The notes: generated from the letters alone by a model not told the origin. A DNA stretch of 64,000 nucleotides from Symbiodinium natans (GCA_905221605.1 CAJNDS010000180.1:259501-323500); one strand, 5' to 3'. Counted from the first letter of the stretch, positions 10,342-20,358 are shown. Made by a program: numbers and translations.

Positions 10342-10433
10342 ATGTACAAGTGGGTGTTTGGGGTTTAGGGCTGCAAGGCCTCGGAACAAGTTACGAAGGT
10401 CTCTTGCTCCACTGGTTGAACTGGGTTGCCCTA

Positions 10434-10660
10434 AACCCTAAACCCTAAACCCTAAACCCTAAACCCTAAACCCTAAACCCTAAACCCTAAACCCTAAACC
10501 CTAAACCCTAAACCCTAAACCCTAAACCCTAAACCCTAAACCCTAAACCCTAAACCCTAAACCCTAAACCCTAAACCCTAAACCCTAAGCCCTAAACCCT
10601 AAACCCTACACCCTAAACCCTAAACCCTAAACCCTAAACCCTAAACCCTAAACCCTGCTA
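10434..10660. repeat. Longest uninterrupted CCCTAAA tract
   Basis: About 227 bases, nearly all exact CCCTAAA with two single-base variants. A shorter run (10678-10693) follows. The flanks carry a near-identical direct repeat: GAACTGGGTTG (about 10415-10425) and GAACTGAGTTG (about 10696-10706). Confidence 0.97.
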
Positions 10661-10921
10661 GCAGCAAGCGCGTGCCAAACCCTAAACCCTAAACCGAACT
10701 GAGTTGGGAGCCTTGTGCTCTTCTTTGAAAGCCGCATCGGAGCACCCGGAAGTCTACAGAGGCATTGCCTCGACTTGGAAGGTTAGCTCCGCGCCCTCCC
10801 GAGAGGCCAAGACCCCTTGTGTAAGCACCCCTTGCCTTCTTCATAAGTGTCCCAGCAGAGAGTTGAGGGCTTTTAGGATTTAGGATTTTGGGTTTAGGGT
10901 TTAGGGTTTAGGGTTTTACTG

Positions 10922-11120
10922 TTTAGGGAGTTTACGAAACATCGGGGACCCCATGAGATAGACCCCCAATAGCAGGGTTCCCTTACAACAAGGACCCCAA
11001 TCAGGTATCCCTAATGTCGGAAACCCCCCATACCATTTTGGCGTTTCCGAAGTTGCGGGTGCCTTCTTGGGTCCATACTATAAGGGAATCTTACTATTTG
11101 GGGGCCTATTTTTGGGTCAC
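10922..11120. mobile_element. Two MITE C copies in opposite orientation
   Basis: The first part reads as the reverse form (TTTACGAAACATCGGGGACC to ATGTCGGAAACCCCCC), the second as the forward form (TTTCCGAAGTTGCGGGTGCC to GGGAATCTTACTATTTGGGG). They lie about 15 bases apart. Confidence 0.7.
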
Positions 11121-11280
11121 CCTAAACCCTAAACCCTAAACCCCAAACCCTTGCTCAAACCCCCCATTTCTGTGAGGAAGAGCTCATGCCTTTCAGCCGG
11201 TTCCTTGAGGAGAGCACACATGGCCTAAGACTGCTGAAGCGCCGCGGCTCTAAGTTTGGAACCATGAGCCCTTACTACAT

Positions 11281-11396
11281 AAACATGAATAAATCATGTA
11301 AATAAATAATCTCTTTAAAAATAAATATATAAATATAAATAAACAAATAAATAAATATAAATATAAATATAAATATAAATATAAATATAAATATAA

Positions 11397-11433
<37 letters not shown>

Positions 11434-11463
11434 GTGTATATAGGGGTTATATAAACGGGACCC

Positions 11464-11494
<31 letters not shown>

Positions 11495-11500
11495 GATAGA
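11281..11500. repeat. AT-rich microsatellite (AAATAT)n and (TA)n
   Basis: A run of about 90 bases of AAATAT units followed by (TA)n and (GATA)n. Long tyrosine/isoleucine frames on the minus strand arise only from this repeat. Confidence 0.95.
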
Positions 11501-11710
11501 TAGATCGATAGTGTAGATACATAAGCGGGGCCCATATTAAGGGCCCATACTTCGGATCCCCGAGTGAGGGCTTCGAGGGGTGAGCAATCTTTGGGTTTAC
11601 GCGCGTTCTGATTCAGGTTTGGCAGGGTGGACCTTGAAGTTTTGCTCAAGGGCGAATGCCGTAGGGAGTTCTGCAGTTGGTGATGCATTTAGAACTCTAG
11701 GGATCTTCAG

Positions 11711-12047
11711 ACAACGCGTGTTCGAGGGGTGGTGGTGCTGCGAGAATCTCTTTGCCAGGAGTTCTTGGCCCCCAGCTGCAGAGGAGCCCATGCACAAACT
11801 GCTTACCTGGCGCAGCACGAGCTCTTCGAGCAGTGCCCCGTGCCCCGGGTCGCTAGGAAGTCCGGGCTTTGGGCTACAGGGGCAAAGACAACATACAGCA
11901 TAGAACGGACCTTAGTGCCTTAGTCCGCATCATAGCAAAGGCTTCGGGGCTCTCCACAGGGGGCTCCGAAAGTCAAGACGGGCCCAGGTGCTGCGAGCAG
12001 ACATCGCCGTGCCACAGACGTGGCAGGAGGCACCCCCCAACGATGAT
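11711..12047 (+). CDS. Two exons, unknown protein, ended by MITE C
   Basis: Exon 1 (after ATCTTCAG) contains LRESLCQEFLAPSCRGAHAQ and QHELFEQCPVPRVARKSGLW, stop at 11923. A second exon after CTCCACAG (about 11962) reads RKSRRAQVLRADIAVPQTWQ and EAPPNDD, ending where MITE C begins. Exon 1 may be terminal or spliced before its stop. Confidence 0.5.
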
Positions 12048-12146
12048 TTCCGAAGTTCGGGTACCATATTGGGGGGTTCTTATGATATGGGAATCCTACT
12101 ATTTGGGGGGGCGATGTTAGGGGTCATCCCATGTTCGTAGAACCCC
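12048..12146. mobile_element. MITE family C copy abutting a CCCTAAA tract
   Basis: Starts TTTCCGAAGTTCGGGTACCA and ends near TTCGTAGAACCCCC, with ATGGGAATCCTACTATTTGG inside. Its last CCCCC merges into the CCCTAAA tract at 12145-12194, so the tract may have seeded on the element end. Confidence 0.75.
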
Positions 12147-12228
12147 CTAAACCCTAAACCCTAAAAAAAACCCTAAACCCTAAACCCTAAACCCTCCCCC
12201 AAATCTGCCTCAAAGGCCTTTTCTCAGG

Positions 12229-12290
12229 AAGCGCCGAGTCTTCGGGGGCTTTCTGAGCTGGGCTTAGTTAGGTCTCCAGGGTTTAGAGCC
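12229..12290 (+). CDS. Short exon
   Basis: Acceptor CCTTTTCTCAG, then EAPSLRGLSELGLVRSP. A degenerate nine-base tract follows. Too short to assign. Confidence 0.35.
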
Positions 12291-12294
12291 CCCA

Positions 12295-12395
12295 TTAGGG
12301 GTTTTTAGGGTTTTTAGGGCTTTTAGGGTTTGTAGGGCTTTCAGGGTTTTTAGGGTTTTTAAGGGCTTTTTAGGGCTTTTAGGGTTTTTAGGGTC
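12295..12395. repeat. Nonamer variant tract (TTTTTAGGG)n
   Basis: A mostly nine-base unit with GGGCTTTT and GGGTTTGT variants: two extra T relative to the telomere unit. Confidence 0.85.
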
Positions 12396-12429
12396 TCCGA
12401 GAGGGGTCCTTGCATAGAAGCGCCCGCCT

Positions 12430-13018
12430 TGAAATGAACCCGCCGAGCAAAATGTGTTAGGGTTTAGGGTTTAGGGTTTAGGGTAAGTTTAGGGTTTAGG
12501 GTTTAGGGTTTTAGTGGAAGGTTATGCGGGGTCGGTTGGCTGAGGAGTGTATGACAAACTTTCACCAAATTGTGCTACTCGACAATTTAGATGATGCCAC
12601 TATGGAACGGGTGACGCAGCTAGCCTTGCAGTCACGAGAACTGTGAAGCTGGTTGTGTGAGCCTGACTTTCCCGGCAGCTGTGCAGACCTGGTTGTAAAA
12701 AAGTATGTGTTAGGGTTTAGGGTTTAGGGTTTAGGGTTTAGGGTTTTAGTGGAAGGTTCTGGGAGCACCAACCCGCTGCAACGCCTGGGTGGGAACGAGC
12801 AGGAGCGTGTCTGTGGGCTATCGGAGCTGAGTTCGTCCCCGCCTTCCGCCCTCAAAAAAAGGGGGGGAGCTTGGGGTTTAGGGTTTAGGGCAGCAAGTGC
12901 CGCCTCTGTATGCCACACTACCCTCACCAGTAGGAGTGCTGTGTGTGTTCTTGTTTTGGCGCCGCCCTCAGAAGTAGGAACGGGACGTACTACGGCGCTC
13001 CGGATTGGGAGGGCTTAG
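12430..13018 (+). CDS. Multi-exon gene with twin tract introns
   Basis: Pieces: about 12398-12455 (REGSLHRSARLEMNPPSKM), 12523-12645 (MRGRLAEECMTNFHQIVLLD then DDATMERVTQLALQSREL), 12756-12866 (TNPLQRLGGNEQERVCGLSE) and about 12890-13018 (TTLTSRSAVCVLVLAPPSEV). Two separating tracts share both ends: ATGTGTTAGGG before, GGGTTTTAGTGGAAGGTT after. The last two pieces stay in one frame across a two-unit tract. Confidence 0.5.
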
Positions 13019-13116
13019 GGCTTAGGGTTTAGGGTTTAGGGTTTAGGGTTTAGGATTTAGGGTTTAGGGCTTCGGGTCTAGGGTTTACGGAGTCTCCTTC
13101 GGCTTTCGGGGGGGCA

Positions 13117-13592
13117 GGGTTGGTGCATGCGTATAGTGTTGATGCCCGACACGAGGACCCTAAGATATGGCCATGTGGGGTCGATCCCTCAAGTTATTAG
13201 GATAATTATGATCATGATTATGATTGTCATGATAATGATGATGATGATGATGATTACTATTATTGTTATTATTGTGATTATTGCTCTTATTATTGTTATA
13301 ATAAGCTTCTCGTGGCGGAGGACCCTGACACCTTGTCATTGGGACTCGTATGCCGCTCGTCTGGGTGGTTGAGTTCTTTGAGAACTTCGGTCGCGCACTA
13401 GAGCCCGAAGAGTTGCAGCAGGATGGGCCTTCGAAGGCGAGGAGCTTGGTGACTGTTCATAACATCTTGCGCCTATGCACACCCATGTATCTTCATCGTT
13501 TTCAGCAACAGCACCGAAAGTGCTCAAGTAGGAACCCGACAGCAATCCCCATCTCAGGACGCACCTGGGGAGTAGAAAAGAACCTACCGTAA
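13117..13592 (+). CDS. Exons flanking an AT-rich intron
   Basis: Exon 1 (13117-13190) reads LVHAYSVDARHEDPKIWPCG. An ATT/ATG microsatellite intron follows (13191-13305). Then an open frame from 13350 reads MPLVWVVEFFENFGRALEPE and LRLCTPMYLHRFQQQHRKCS to TAA 13590-13592. Family unknown. Confidence 0.5.
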
Positions 13593-13607
13593 CCGTGGTT
13601 AGTGTAC

Positions 13608-13719
13608 GTAATGTTTCACGCATCCGTACGCAGTGCTGTTGGGACAGGTCTTGTATGTTACGCTAGAGCCGCTCTCAGTCCACAAAAGCAAGCTCTCTCC
13701 TTGGAAAAGCTTTGGCACG
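13608..13719 (+). CDS. Exon ending at G|GTTTAGGG
   Basis: The frame VMFHASVRSAVGTGLVCYAR then SPQKQALSLEKLWH ends at GCACG, followed by GTTTAGGG. The tract is short and the frame can be read on for 30 codons, so either splicing or read-through is possible. Confidence 0.45.
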
Positions 13720-13854
13720 GTTTAGGGTTTAGGGTTTGGGGTCCCCTTGGGCAACAGGTCCCGAGACCCGGAACCCTCAACATCAAGTGTAGTTTACTAA
13801 GTACTAAGCCTTAATTGCTGCACGACCATGAGCAAGCCAAACCCTGAACCCCCT

Positions 13855-14009
13855 AGACCCTGGACCCTAGACCCTAGACCCTAAACCCCTAAACCCCTAA
13901 ACCCCCTAAACCCCCTAAACCCCCTAAACCCCCTAAACCCCCTAAACCCCCTAAACCCCCTAAACCCCCTAAACCCCCTAAACCCCCTAAAAACCCTAAA
14001 CCCTAAACC
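13855..14009. repeat. Octamer/nonamer tract (CCCCCTAAA)n
   Basis: The unit length changes along the array from CCCTAGAC through CCCCTAAA to CCCCCTAAA (about ten exact nonamers) and back to CCCTAAA: a clear gradient of unit slippage. Confidence 0.92.
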
Positions 14010-14119
14010 TAACCGGACCAAGCCAGGACAATTTCCTGGCGCAAGTTCAAGGATTCAAGCGGGTAGCCAGCTGGCTCATTCATCTTTGAAGCCATGGGGG
14101 AAACCTAGCATTGTTTTTG

Positions 14120-14450
14120 GGGGTTGCGAAAATAGGGTTTAGGGTTTAGGGTTCAGGTAGGGTTCAGGGTTTAGGTTTAGGGTTTAAGGTTTAGGGTTTA
14201 GGGTTTAGGGTTTAGGGCTTATAAGATTCAGGGCCCAAAGCCCAGATGGCCCGTAGGCCAGTGGAGACGATGCTTAGGGTCCGGAGACACTGTAGCCTGA
14301 ATTCTCGATAAGGGGGGGAAAGAGCTGTTCTTCGACATGCGAAGCCTGTTGAGCTGGTTCGGGTTTAGGGTTTAGGGTTTAGGGTTTAGGGTTTAGGGTT
14401 TAGGGTTTAGGGTTTAGGGTTTAGGGTTTAGGGTTTAGGGTTTAGGCAAA
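14120..14450. repeat. Pair of TTTAGGG tracts
   Basis: Tracts at 14134-14219 (with TTCAGG and TTTAAGG variants) and 14362-14447 (exact). The 140 bases between show no clear exon. Confidence 0.85.
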
Positions 14451-14479
14451 ATGATGCAAAAAGGGTTCAGGGTTTAAAA

Positions 14480-14698
14480 CTGTGGGCGTGCGCTGGGCGG
14501 GCGGAAAAGAAGAAAAAGCACAGCCAGGTGCTGTTGGCCCCGAACCAGCACACGAAGCTCCATGTGCGGGTGGATGCCGGCACGGGTGCGCAAGGCAACA
14601 TCTCTCCGGTGAACGTGGAGGAAGACCGGGGGAAAATATGGTGGGATATCGTGGGATCTTTAAGAGTAGGGCTTCTGGGAAAGCAGGGCTTGTAGTTC
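14480..14698 (+). CDS. Terminal exon, basic unknown protein
   Basis: One frame reads GRAEKKKKHSQVLLAPNQHT, KLHVRVDAGTGAQGNISPVN and ends GLLGKQGL with TAG. It has more coding-like third positions than the longer overlapping frame. It may start at the AG near 14529. Confidence 0.45.
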
Positions 14699-14839
14699 AG
14701 CTTTCTGGACAAAAGGGGGGGGGGCCTATGAAGACCCGTGCTTTGTGGAATTTCAATCCCTGGGGTTGATTTAGAATCAGCTGTGAGCTTTAACGCTCTA
14801 TGCCGGTTTAGGGTTTAGGGTCCTCAAGCCCAGTTGCAA

Positions 14840-15440
14840 AAGGGTTTAGGGTTCATATTCGTATCCACCCGAGATCTCTCCATGTGCACATACTCACGGC
14901 CCTGAGCAGCAGGGGTAAAGCCTCAATGGATGGGTGATGTTGTCCTAATGGTAACACTACGAAGAGATAGAATCCAGGGTCACTTCGTTTATAATGTAAT
15001 CCTTGATCTGTGCCTTCGGGAAGCATTAATAGTGTCAATAAACTGATGCAGCTGACAAGGGGGTTTTCCTGCGGTTAAAAGGACTTCATGATTGGTACCT
15101 TCACGAAGTATTATCATGACACGTGCATTCATGAGGAAGACCGTGATGATAGCATATTAGTACCAAGAAAGGCTTATATTATACTACGTTCTCTACGCTT
15201 TATTCATTCTATTATTACCTCGCGAGCATAATATAATACAGTGAGCTCGCGAATGAACAAAGAAAAGAAAAGAAAGAGAAAGAAAAGTGAAACAAAATAC
15301 TATATTTTAAGCGAACTAGAGAGCGCATTATAAGTGAACTATCGTCTCACGCAATTGCTTCTGCACGTAGTGAGAATGACAGTAGAGATTGAGACGGGCT
15401 AGGCTTCTGGGTAAGATGGTTAAGGGATGATGGCACGGAA
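14840..15440. other. No gene seen
   Basis: AT-rich with purine runs (GAAAAGAAAAGAAAGAG at 15262-15290). Only short, unconvincing frames. Confidence 0.4.
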
Positions 15441-15661
15441 TGCGCACGGAAAGGCTTGTGCATGGATTAGCAGGATTATGGAAGACCCGTATGGTTTGTG
15501 ATCCAGTCAGATCAACATGTGCGCGTTGTTTTTTTCTTTTCTGTTGGGTTCTATCCTGCGTGTCTTTCACATGGCCGTTGCATGGGACGCGCTGCGTTCT
15601 CACATGTCCAACTCTAAATACCCCAAATACCCTAAATGCCCTAAACCCTCACGCTACTTCA

Positions 15662-15895
15662 GGAGCCAGACCTGAACCAGTACCCAGACTTTCGTGAAGC
15701 AGCTGCTGTGGTTGCACGAAGTCCAGTTAGGAACGTTGGTTCCCCCTTATACTACTAGTCCTTAACAGAGATTATAATAGGGGGTTACTAGAATCCCCTT
15801 TCAGGACTGTTAGTATAGGGGGGAACATCCCAAGCTTCTGGAGGTGCAGCCCCAGGACCGAAATCGTAGTGCCCCAAAAGACTTGGCAAGCCTAA
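15662..15895 (+). CDS. Two exons joined across a MITE E intron
   Basis: Exon 1 after CTACTTCAG reads EPDLNQYPDFREAAAVVARS. A GT at about 15729 and AG at about 15833 enclose MITE E. Exon 2 reads LLEVQPQDRNRSAPKDLASL. Both junctions are phase 0, so a GT-AG intron made almost wholly of the MITE restores one frame. Confidence 0.55.
15738..15832. mobile_element. MITE family E, compact copy
   Basis: Terminal inverted repeat GGTTCCCCCTTATACTA against TAGTATAGGGGGGAAC, internal GATTATAATAGGGGGTTACT, about 95 bp. Related copies at 803-1040 and 21740-21866 carry telomere tracts inside. Confidence 0.88.
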
Positions 15896-16025
15896 ACCAA
15901 AAACCTTAAACAAGCAAAAGGAGCTGAGACCTTAAACCCCAAAGAAACGTTGGTGCAGGTTTAGGGTTTAGGGTTTAGGGTTTAGGGTTTAGGGTTTAGG
16001 GTAAAGTTTAGGGTTTAGGGTTTAG

Positions 16026-16128
16026 GGATCCCAGTTGTGAAATCTGAGGAAACCCTGGTGGTGGACCTGGCTCCGGGCGATGTCCTGTGGCTCGATTCCC
16101 TTGGCAAGTTGTCGCCGCGCGCCAGTAA
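16026..16128 (+). CDS. Exon starting right after TTTAG of a tract
   Basis: The TTTAGGG tract (15958-16025) ends TTTAG and the frame begins IPVVKSEETLVVDLAPGDVL, then WLDSLGKLSPRASK, before a GTTTGC donor. The tract therefore supplies the acceptor. Acidic beta-rich segment, family not recognised. Confidence 0.55.
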
Positions 16129-16429
16129 GGTTTGCATAGGCTTTTGGAAAAGGCCCCCGCGCAACAAAAAGCCCTGAACCCTGAACCCTAAACCCCAAAC
16201 CCTAAACCCCAAACCCTAAACCCAACACCTACATCTGCATGCTATGGGCAACGACCGAGATACATGCCCAGCGGATGGTGGCATCAAGTGCGCGCTTTGA
16301 CCCCCTCCATCTCCGCCACTCTGGCCTCGGCTTGCTGGGTTGTGGGGTGCTCTTTTTTGTTTTTGCAGACAGGTCGGGGCATGAAGTCTGGCTGCGGTTT
16401 TCATTCACCTCAGCATATTAAAACGAGGG

Positions 16430-16630
16430 TCAGGCCAACATGATTTTCAAGTTTGCTTCGGTTTGGGGTGTGTTCTGGCAGTTGTGCACATGGTATGCGG
16501 CACGCAGCAGTGCGGCTCTGTAGAGGGCAGTAGCTTTGTCCAAGGTCAATTTCTGGTACTGAGCGATGGGCCCGGCGTCCAACAGCGACTGCCAAGCCAA
16601 AACAGGGGCAAAAAAAGCATTTCCTCCCAT
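16430..16630 (-). CDS. Possible minus-strand terminal exon
   Basis: The minus frame reads QYQKLTLDKATALYRAALLR and AAYHVHNCQNTPQTEANLKI, helix-like, with a stop at 16430. A 139-codon plus frame overlaps but has a poorer composition. Uncertain strand. Confidence 0.35.
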   Translation of the reverse strand: MGGNAFFAPVLAWQSLLDAGPIAQYQKLTLDKATALYRAALLRAAYHVHNCQNTPQTEANLKIMLA

Positions 16631-16924
16631 GCTACTTCAATAGGGGCCATTCTTGTGGGTTGCTTTCGGCCCGATTCAACAGAAGCCCCGCCGTCTCCAC
16701 GCGGCATGTCTCAGTATCAGATTTGTGCAGTAAAGTCTCCTTTACAGGATTCATTTTTTTGCTGGAGTGCTTTTGCAAGCAGCTGGCATGTTTTTTTTTT
16801 GCATGTCTCGCTTCAGAGTTTTGTCGTCTTCCAGCTTGCTAGTGTTACGCTGTTCCGTCGGCTTGTGCTCGACGTCTGCTGAGAAAGCACCCTAAACCCT
16901 AAACCCTAAACCCTAAACCCTAAA

Positions 16925-17033
16925 CCCAAGCTGCGAGATGACGAGGCGTTGCTGAAGAGCTTCAGCTCCGGTACGACCAAATCTGCAGAAGACCGTCCTG
17001 TCCGCACACATCAGCCGATAGGGATGGCCTGAA
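16925..17033 (+). CDS. Terminal exon after a CCCTAAA tract
   Basis: The tract (16892-16926) runs into the frame KLRDDEALLKSFSSGTTKSA, ending GMA and TGA. The bases before the tract (CTGCTGAGA) and after it (CTGCGAGA) resemble each other, so the insertion may have duplicated its target. Confidence 0.45.
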
Positions 17034-17258
17034 TGAAGGGACGCATAGAGCTGTCTGCGGCAGCAGGTCAAAGGAAAGAGGCCTTAAGTTCAAGAAAGCG
17101 GAGGGTCGTTTGACGGCAAAGGATGCTTGATGCCATGCTGGCGTCGCGCACGATCAGCGAAACGCACGCCTACAGACCGGGCAGCAAGTTCTCCATCAAG
17201 GGCTCTGCACTCCAGGGGCTAGCTTCAACTTGGTCTCTTTCTTGGTGCTGCTTGCAGA

Positions 17259-17530
17259 GGGCGGTTCTGCGCTGGTCCTAGCCGTCCCTGTCCGCAAGTA
17301 TGGTATAACGGGAAAGATCACTAAGATGGGCTAAAGCTTCTCCAGGGCCTGCTGTACATGGGGCGGGTGATTTTAGGCGGGGGCACCGTCAGAAATGATT
17401 TGTCCGTCGCAGCTCTCATCGTAGACCGGCACGCGTTAGATTGATCAGCTTTCCAGGCGCTGCGCAAGTATCTTGTTCGCGGCATCTTCCTCTCAAGCAC
17501 CAGCTTCCGCTTAAGAAGGGCTGGGTGATT
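17259..17530 (+). CDS. Cluster of short exon-like pieces
   Basis: Three protein-like frames: GGSALVLAVPVRKYGITGKI (about 17259-17334), GTVRNDLSVAALIVDRHALD (about 17378-17441) and ALRKYLVRGIFLSSTSFRLR (17458-17527, after TTTCCAG). Each ends in a stop, so their order and splicing are unresolved. Confidence 0.35.
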
Positions 17531-17726
17531 TACGCCTCGGCCCTGGTGTGCTTGTTGATATCTGGTGCAGCTTACTTGCAGGTTGATTAGGAATTAGGTT
17601 GATGGTTCGCAGATTCGCAGACAGCGAGGACCAATGATGCCCCTTCCAACTCGTAGTCAGCAAGCTTCCCAGCTCCCAGTGGGACACCTCCGTGCCGCCA
17701 TCTCAACACCCCAAACCTTAAACCCT

Positions 17727-17729
17727 ACA

Positions 17730-17763
<34 letters not shown>

Positions 17764-17817
17764 ACCCCCCCCCACCGCCCTAAACCTTACACCCTACATA
17801 AACCCCCCCCCCCCCCA
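17727..17817. repeat. Poly-C runs
   Basis: About 34 C at 17730-17763 and another run at 17803-17816, separated by a CCCTAAAC-like remnant. Possibly a telomere tract collapsed into homopolymer. Confidence 0.9.
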
Positions 17818-18146
17818 CAAGCACTTCACCCTTCGTGTGGCAGTTCGCTCAGGTTGGCAGCTGCCATGCTGCCTGCACGCAGACGCGCCTCAGATCGCAG
17901 AGTGGACCATGTTTCGACTTGTGAAACCCCTAAACCCTAAACCCTAAACCCTAACCCCTAAACCCTAAACCCTAAACCCTAAACCCTAAACCCTAAACCC
18001 TAAACCCTAAACCCTGAACCCTGAACCCTAAACATGCTAGGCTTGCGGTCGGGGAAATTGCGTTCAGCAACATGGGAATCCCTTGCTGAAAGCCGTGGCC
18101 ATGAAATTGGAGCTAGCACGAAGCCACCCCAGTTCCCAGAACCTCC

Positions 18147-18503
18147 GTGCCTTTTGCAGTTCATAGGCGGGCCTTTCTTTACGACCCTGTTGCTGGGCGT
18201 GGTGACCTCCCATGCCGACGACGCACGGAGGTCGGACATGGTCAATCGGCATGTGACAGGAGTTTGGCGTCAGCTGCAAAAGCGAAGGAAGCCCAATCCG
18301 AAGTTGCGCACAGGCTGCAGACTTATGGCGGCTGCCCAACATGGGTACCAACGCCTTACTCCAGCGAGCCCTCGCCCTTCGGCTGGCCACTGTCGCCGAA
18401 CGATTGGAGCCACTTGCCACGTCATACTTTGGGAGATGCCGGGGAGTTGTTTGGGCGTCCTTCGCGGGTTAACCGTCGCATGACTCCCACTGTGGACAGG
18501 TGA
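18147..18503 (+). CDS. Exon, Ser/Pro/Arg-rich C-terminus
   Basis: The frame contains AKAKEAQSEVAHRLQTYGGC and PNDWSHLPRHTLGDAGELFG and ends MTPTVDR. A rival frame (18034-18483, 149 codons) is also open. The CCCTAAA tract 17930-18032 lies just upstream. Confidence 0.4.
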   Translation: MPFAVHRRAFLYDPVAGRGDLPCRRRTEVGHGQSACDRSLASAAKAKEAQSEVAHRLQTYGGCPTWVPTPYSSEPSPFGWPLSPNDWSHLPRHTLGDAGELFGRPSRVNRRMTPTVDR

Positions 18504-18833
18504 CTAACGAATACTTCAAAAGTAAACCAAAAACACAAAAACAAAAGGATCGGAACCGTAACAAGTGAAAGTCATAGTACCCCAGTTAACCTTCTGGTCA
18601 ACTGACCAAGGTTTTGCAGATATGGCATATTGGCCGAAGAAGTATCTGGCGACTTTGGCAGCATCGCCAGATCGACCTGCTACGCACTTCAGTGCACGAC
18701 AGTGCTGCTCCGGGGTGCTGCACCCTAAGCCCTAGACCCTAAACTCTAAACCCCTAAACCCCTAAACCCCTAAACCCCTAAACCCCTAAGCCCCTAAGCC
18801 CTAAACCCTGACGGGCCTCTCACGATGCATCAG

Positions 18834-19031
18834 GCTTGCGCTGGAAAGAAGCAGTCGCCGATAGACATCCCACTGAACAGCGCAAACTGCGGAATCGACC
18901 GGATGCTGGGCCGAAAGATTCAGTTTGGTCTGGAGTATGCATTGTGCGCACCCACAGTGCAGGTGGAGGAGTCGCCTGTCGTATGCATTGGTGCTTGCAA
19001 TCCCTGCCCTTGCAGTCCTCCCAAAGTATGC
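18834..19031 (+). CDS. Alpha-carbonic-anhydrase-like exon, QSPIDI motif
   Basis: After GATGCATCAG the frame reads ACAGKKQSPIDIPLNSANCG, matching the conserved C-x-G-x-x-Q-S-P-I-x-I segment near the N-terminus of alpha-carbonic anhydrases (zinc enzymes interconverting CO2 and bicarbonate). It continues MLGRKIQFGLEYALCAP. The 3' end is TGC|GTAACCCTAAA, a GT donor where a CCCTAAA tract begins. The active-site histidines are not in this exon. Confidence 0.6.
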
Positions 19032-19183
19032 GTAACCCTAAACCCTAAACCCGAAACCCTAAACCCTAAACCCTAAAGTGAGGCTAGCATGGCCAAACGC
19101 GCCTAGGATCGGTGATCAAGACGGTGTTCTCAAAGAGGCATCTGGCTACACAGCATCCCTGCAGCATCCGGTTCCTGGCCTAG

Positions 19184-19541
19184 GGATGTGGCGCACAGAA
19201 GTACTCTGCTCCGCTGCTCCTCACACGCTTTGAGGCACAGGGCAGCGTCCGACCGCCTGAAGTTCGAGTAAGTCGCTTGGGTGTGAGACATATGGAAACA
19301 AAGCCCAGGCTGAGATTTCTGGGGCCGTCGTAGGAGACAGGGGGGGGGGGGGGGGGGGAACTGGAATTCAGCAGCGCGCTCGTCACCTGTGTGCTCTTGC
19401 AGCGTCGGTCTTGCCCGAAGCCATCGTCAAGACCAAGGCGCCTACTTGAGGACAGTCCACGCGGAGGGCAACTACGGCGACATTCGTTTGCGGGGCGAGT
19501 CAGGCGGTCGAGTGGTCGTCGTATGGGTCGTATTGCAATAA
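19184..19541 (+). CDS. Two exons with a canonical GTAAGT-CAG intron
   Basis: Exon 19184-19267 reads VAHRSTLLRCSSHALRHRAA. GTAAGT at 19268 and CTCTTGCAG at 19402 bound a 135-base intron with an 18-base poly-G. Exon 19403-19541 reads VGLARSHRQDQGAYLRTVHA and EGNYGDIRLRGESGG to TAA. Phases match (GA|C). It may belong to the carbonic-anhydrase-like gene (weak resemblance around GNYGDIRLRG). Confidence 0.65.
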
Positions 19542-19885
19542 GGCCCTTAGCGAGAGCCGAAACACCTCAACACTGAATCTCATCTTTAGAGCTGAGTGTT
19601 AGGACGAGTCTTTGGATTTGTTGGGGAAGGGCTTTCTTGGGTTGAGGGCGTAGGTTTGCGAGCGCACCCCCGGGCCTGCCACTGGTGACGGAGCAGGATG
19701 GGGTGAGATTGCGCCGTCATGCAGGACTAAGTTGGCTTAGAAACTGCGGAGAGAGTGAGAGTGTGTGAGACTGTCCACAATGCCTGAAGTTGACATTCCA
19801 TGTGAAGCTCGCCCACGCCACTGCTCCCACACATTCGCGCCCCAGAGCCTTCTAAGAGAGGGAAGCACATTTGGACTTGTCTGCA

Positions 19886-20056
19886 GGCGAGATTAAAGTT
19901 TACGAGGCCATCTCCGTCCATCTCACGGCACCAAGCATGTTCCTGGGCAGACAGCATAGACCACGTCTTGTAGAAAGAGTGCCTGCAAGACTGGTGGTTC
20001 TACTCGGACAGCTGCCCACACAGAGAGGGCACCCAAAGAAGGGCCCCCTTAACTGA
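19886..20056 (+). CDS. Terminal exon, unknown
   Basis: Acceptor TTGTCTGCAG, frame GEIKVYEAISVHLTAPSMFL then RLVERVPARLVVLLGQLPTQ to a stop. A minus-strand frame overlaps. Confidence 0.4.
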   Translation, partial: GEIKVYEAISVHLTAPSMFLGRQHRPRLVERVPARLVVLLGQLPTQRGHPKKGPLN

Positions 20057-20074
20057 CCCAAGCGCCACACCAGA

Positions 20075-20285
20075 CATGGGACCTGAGGCACAAAGTGGAC
20101 GGCAAGTTCATGGCCCCCCCGGCTGCAACGGGATAGGGCTTATATGCCAAGCTTTTTGAACCTCGCTGTGCAAGATCGGGTCCGCTGCAAAGGCTGCCGA
20201 GTTGATGGTCCTTCATAAGCCGAAGGGCGCGCCCAACATGCTCAAGGCACAGGGGCACAGGGGCACAGGGGCACAGGGGATTGGT
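20075..20285 (+). CDS. Exon-like pieces, possible carbonic-anhydrase middle part
   Basis: Pieces TWDLRHKVDGKFMAPPAATG (20075-20134, stop) and TSLCKIGSAAKAAELMVLHK, continuing PKGAPNMLKAQG (20160-20285). AAELMVLHKP resembles the AAELHLVH segment of alpha-carbonic anhydrases, but the first histidine is a methionine. The second piece ends in a GGGGCACA tandem repeat. Confidence 0.35.
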
Positions 20286-20358
20286 GAGGGGAGTGCTTCG
20301 CAGTGTTTAGGGGTTTAGGGTTATTCGCTCGCTGCAAAAAGGGTATCGAGGGCTGCAG

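Noticed and set aside
11250-11688. 90- and 137-codon minus-strand ORFs rich in Ile/Tyr/Phe
   Set aside because: Produced by the AAATAT and TA microsatellite; no splice or composition support.
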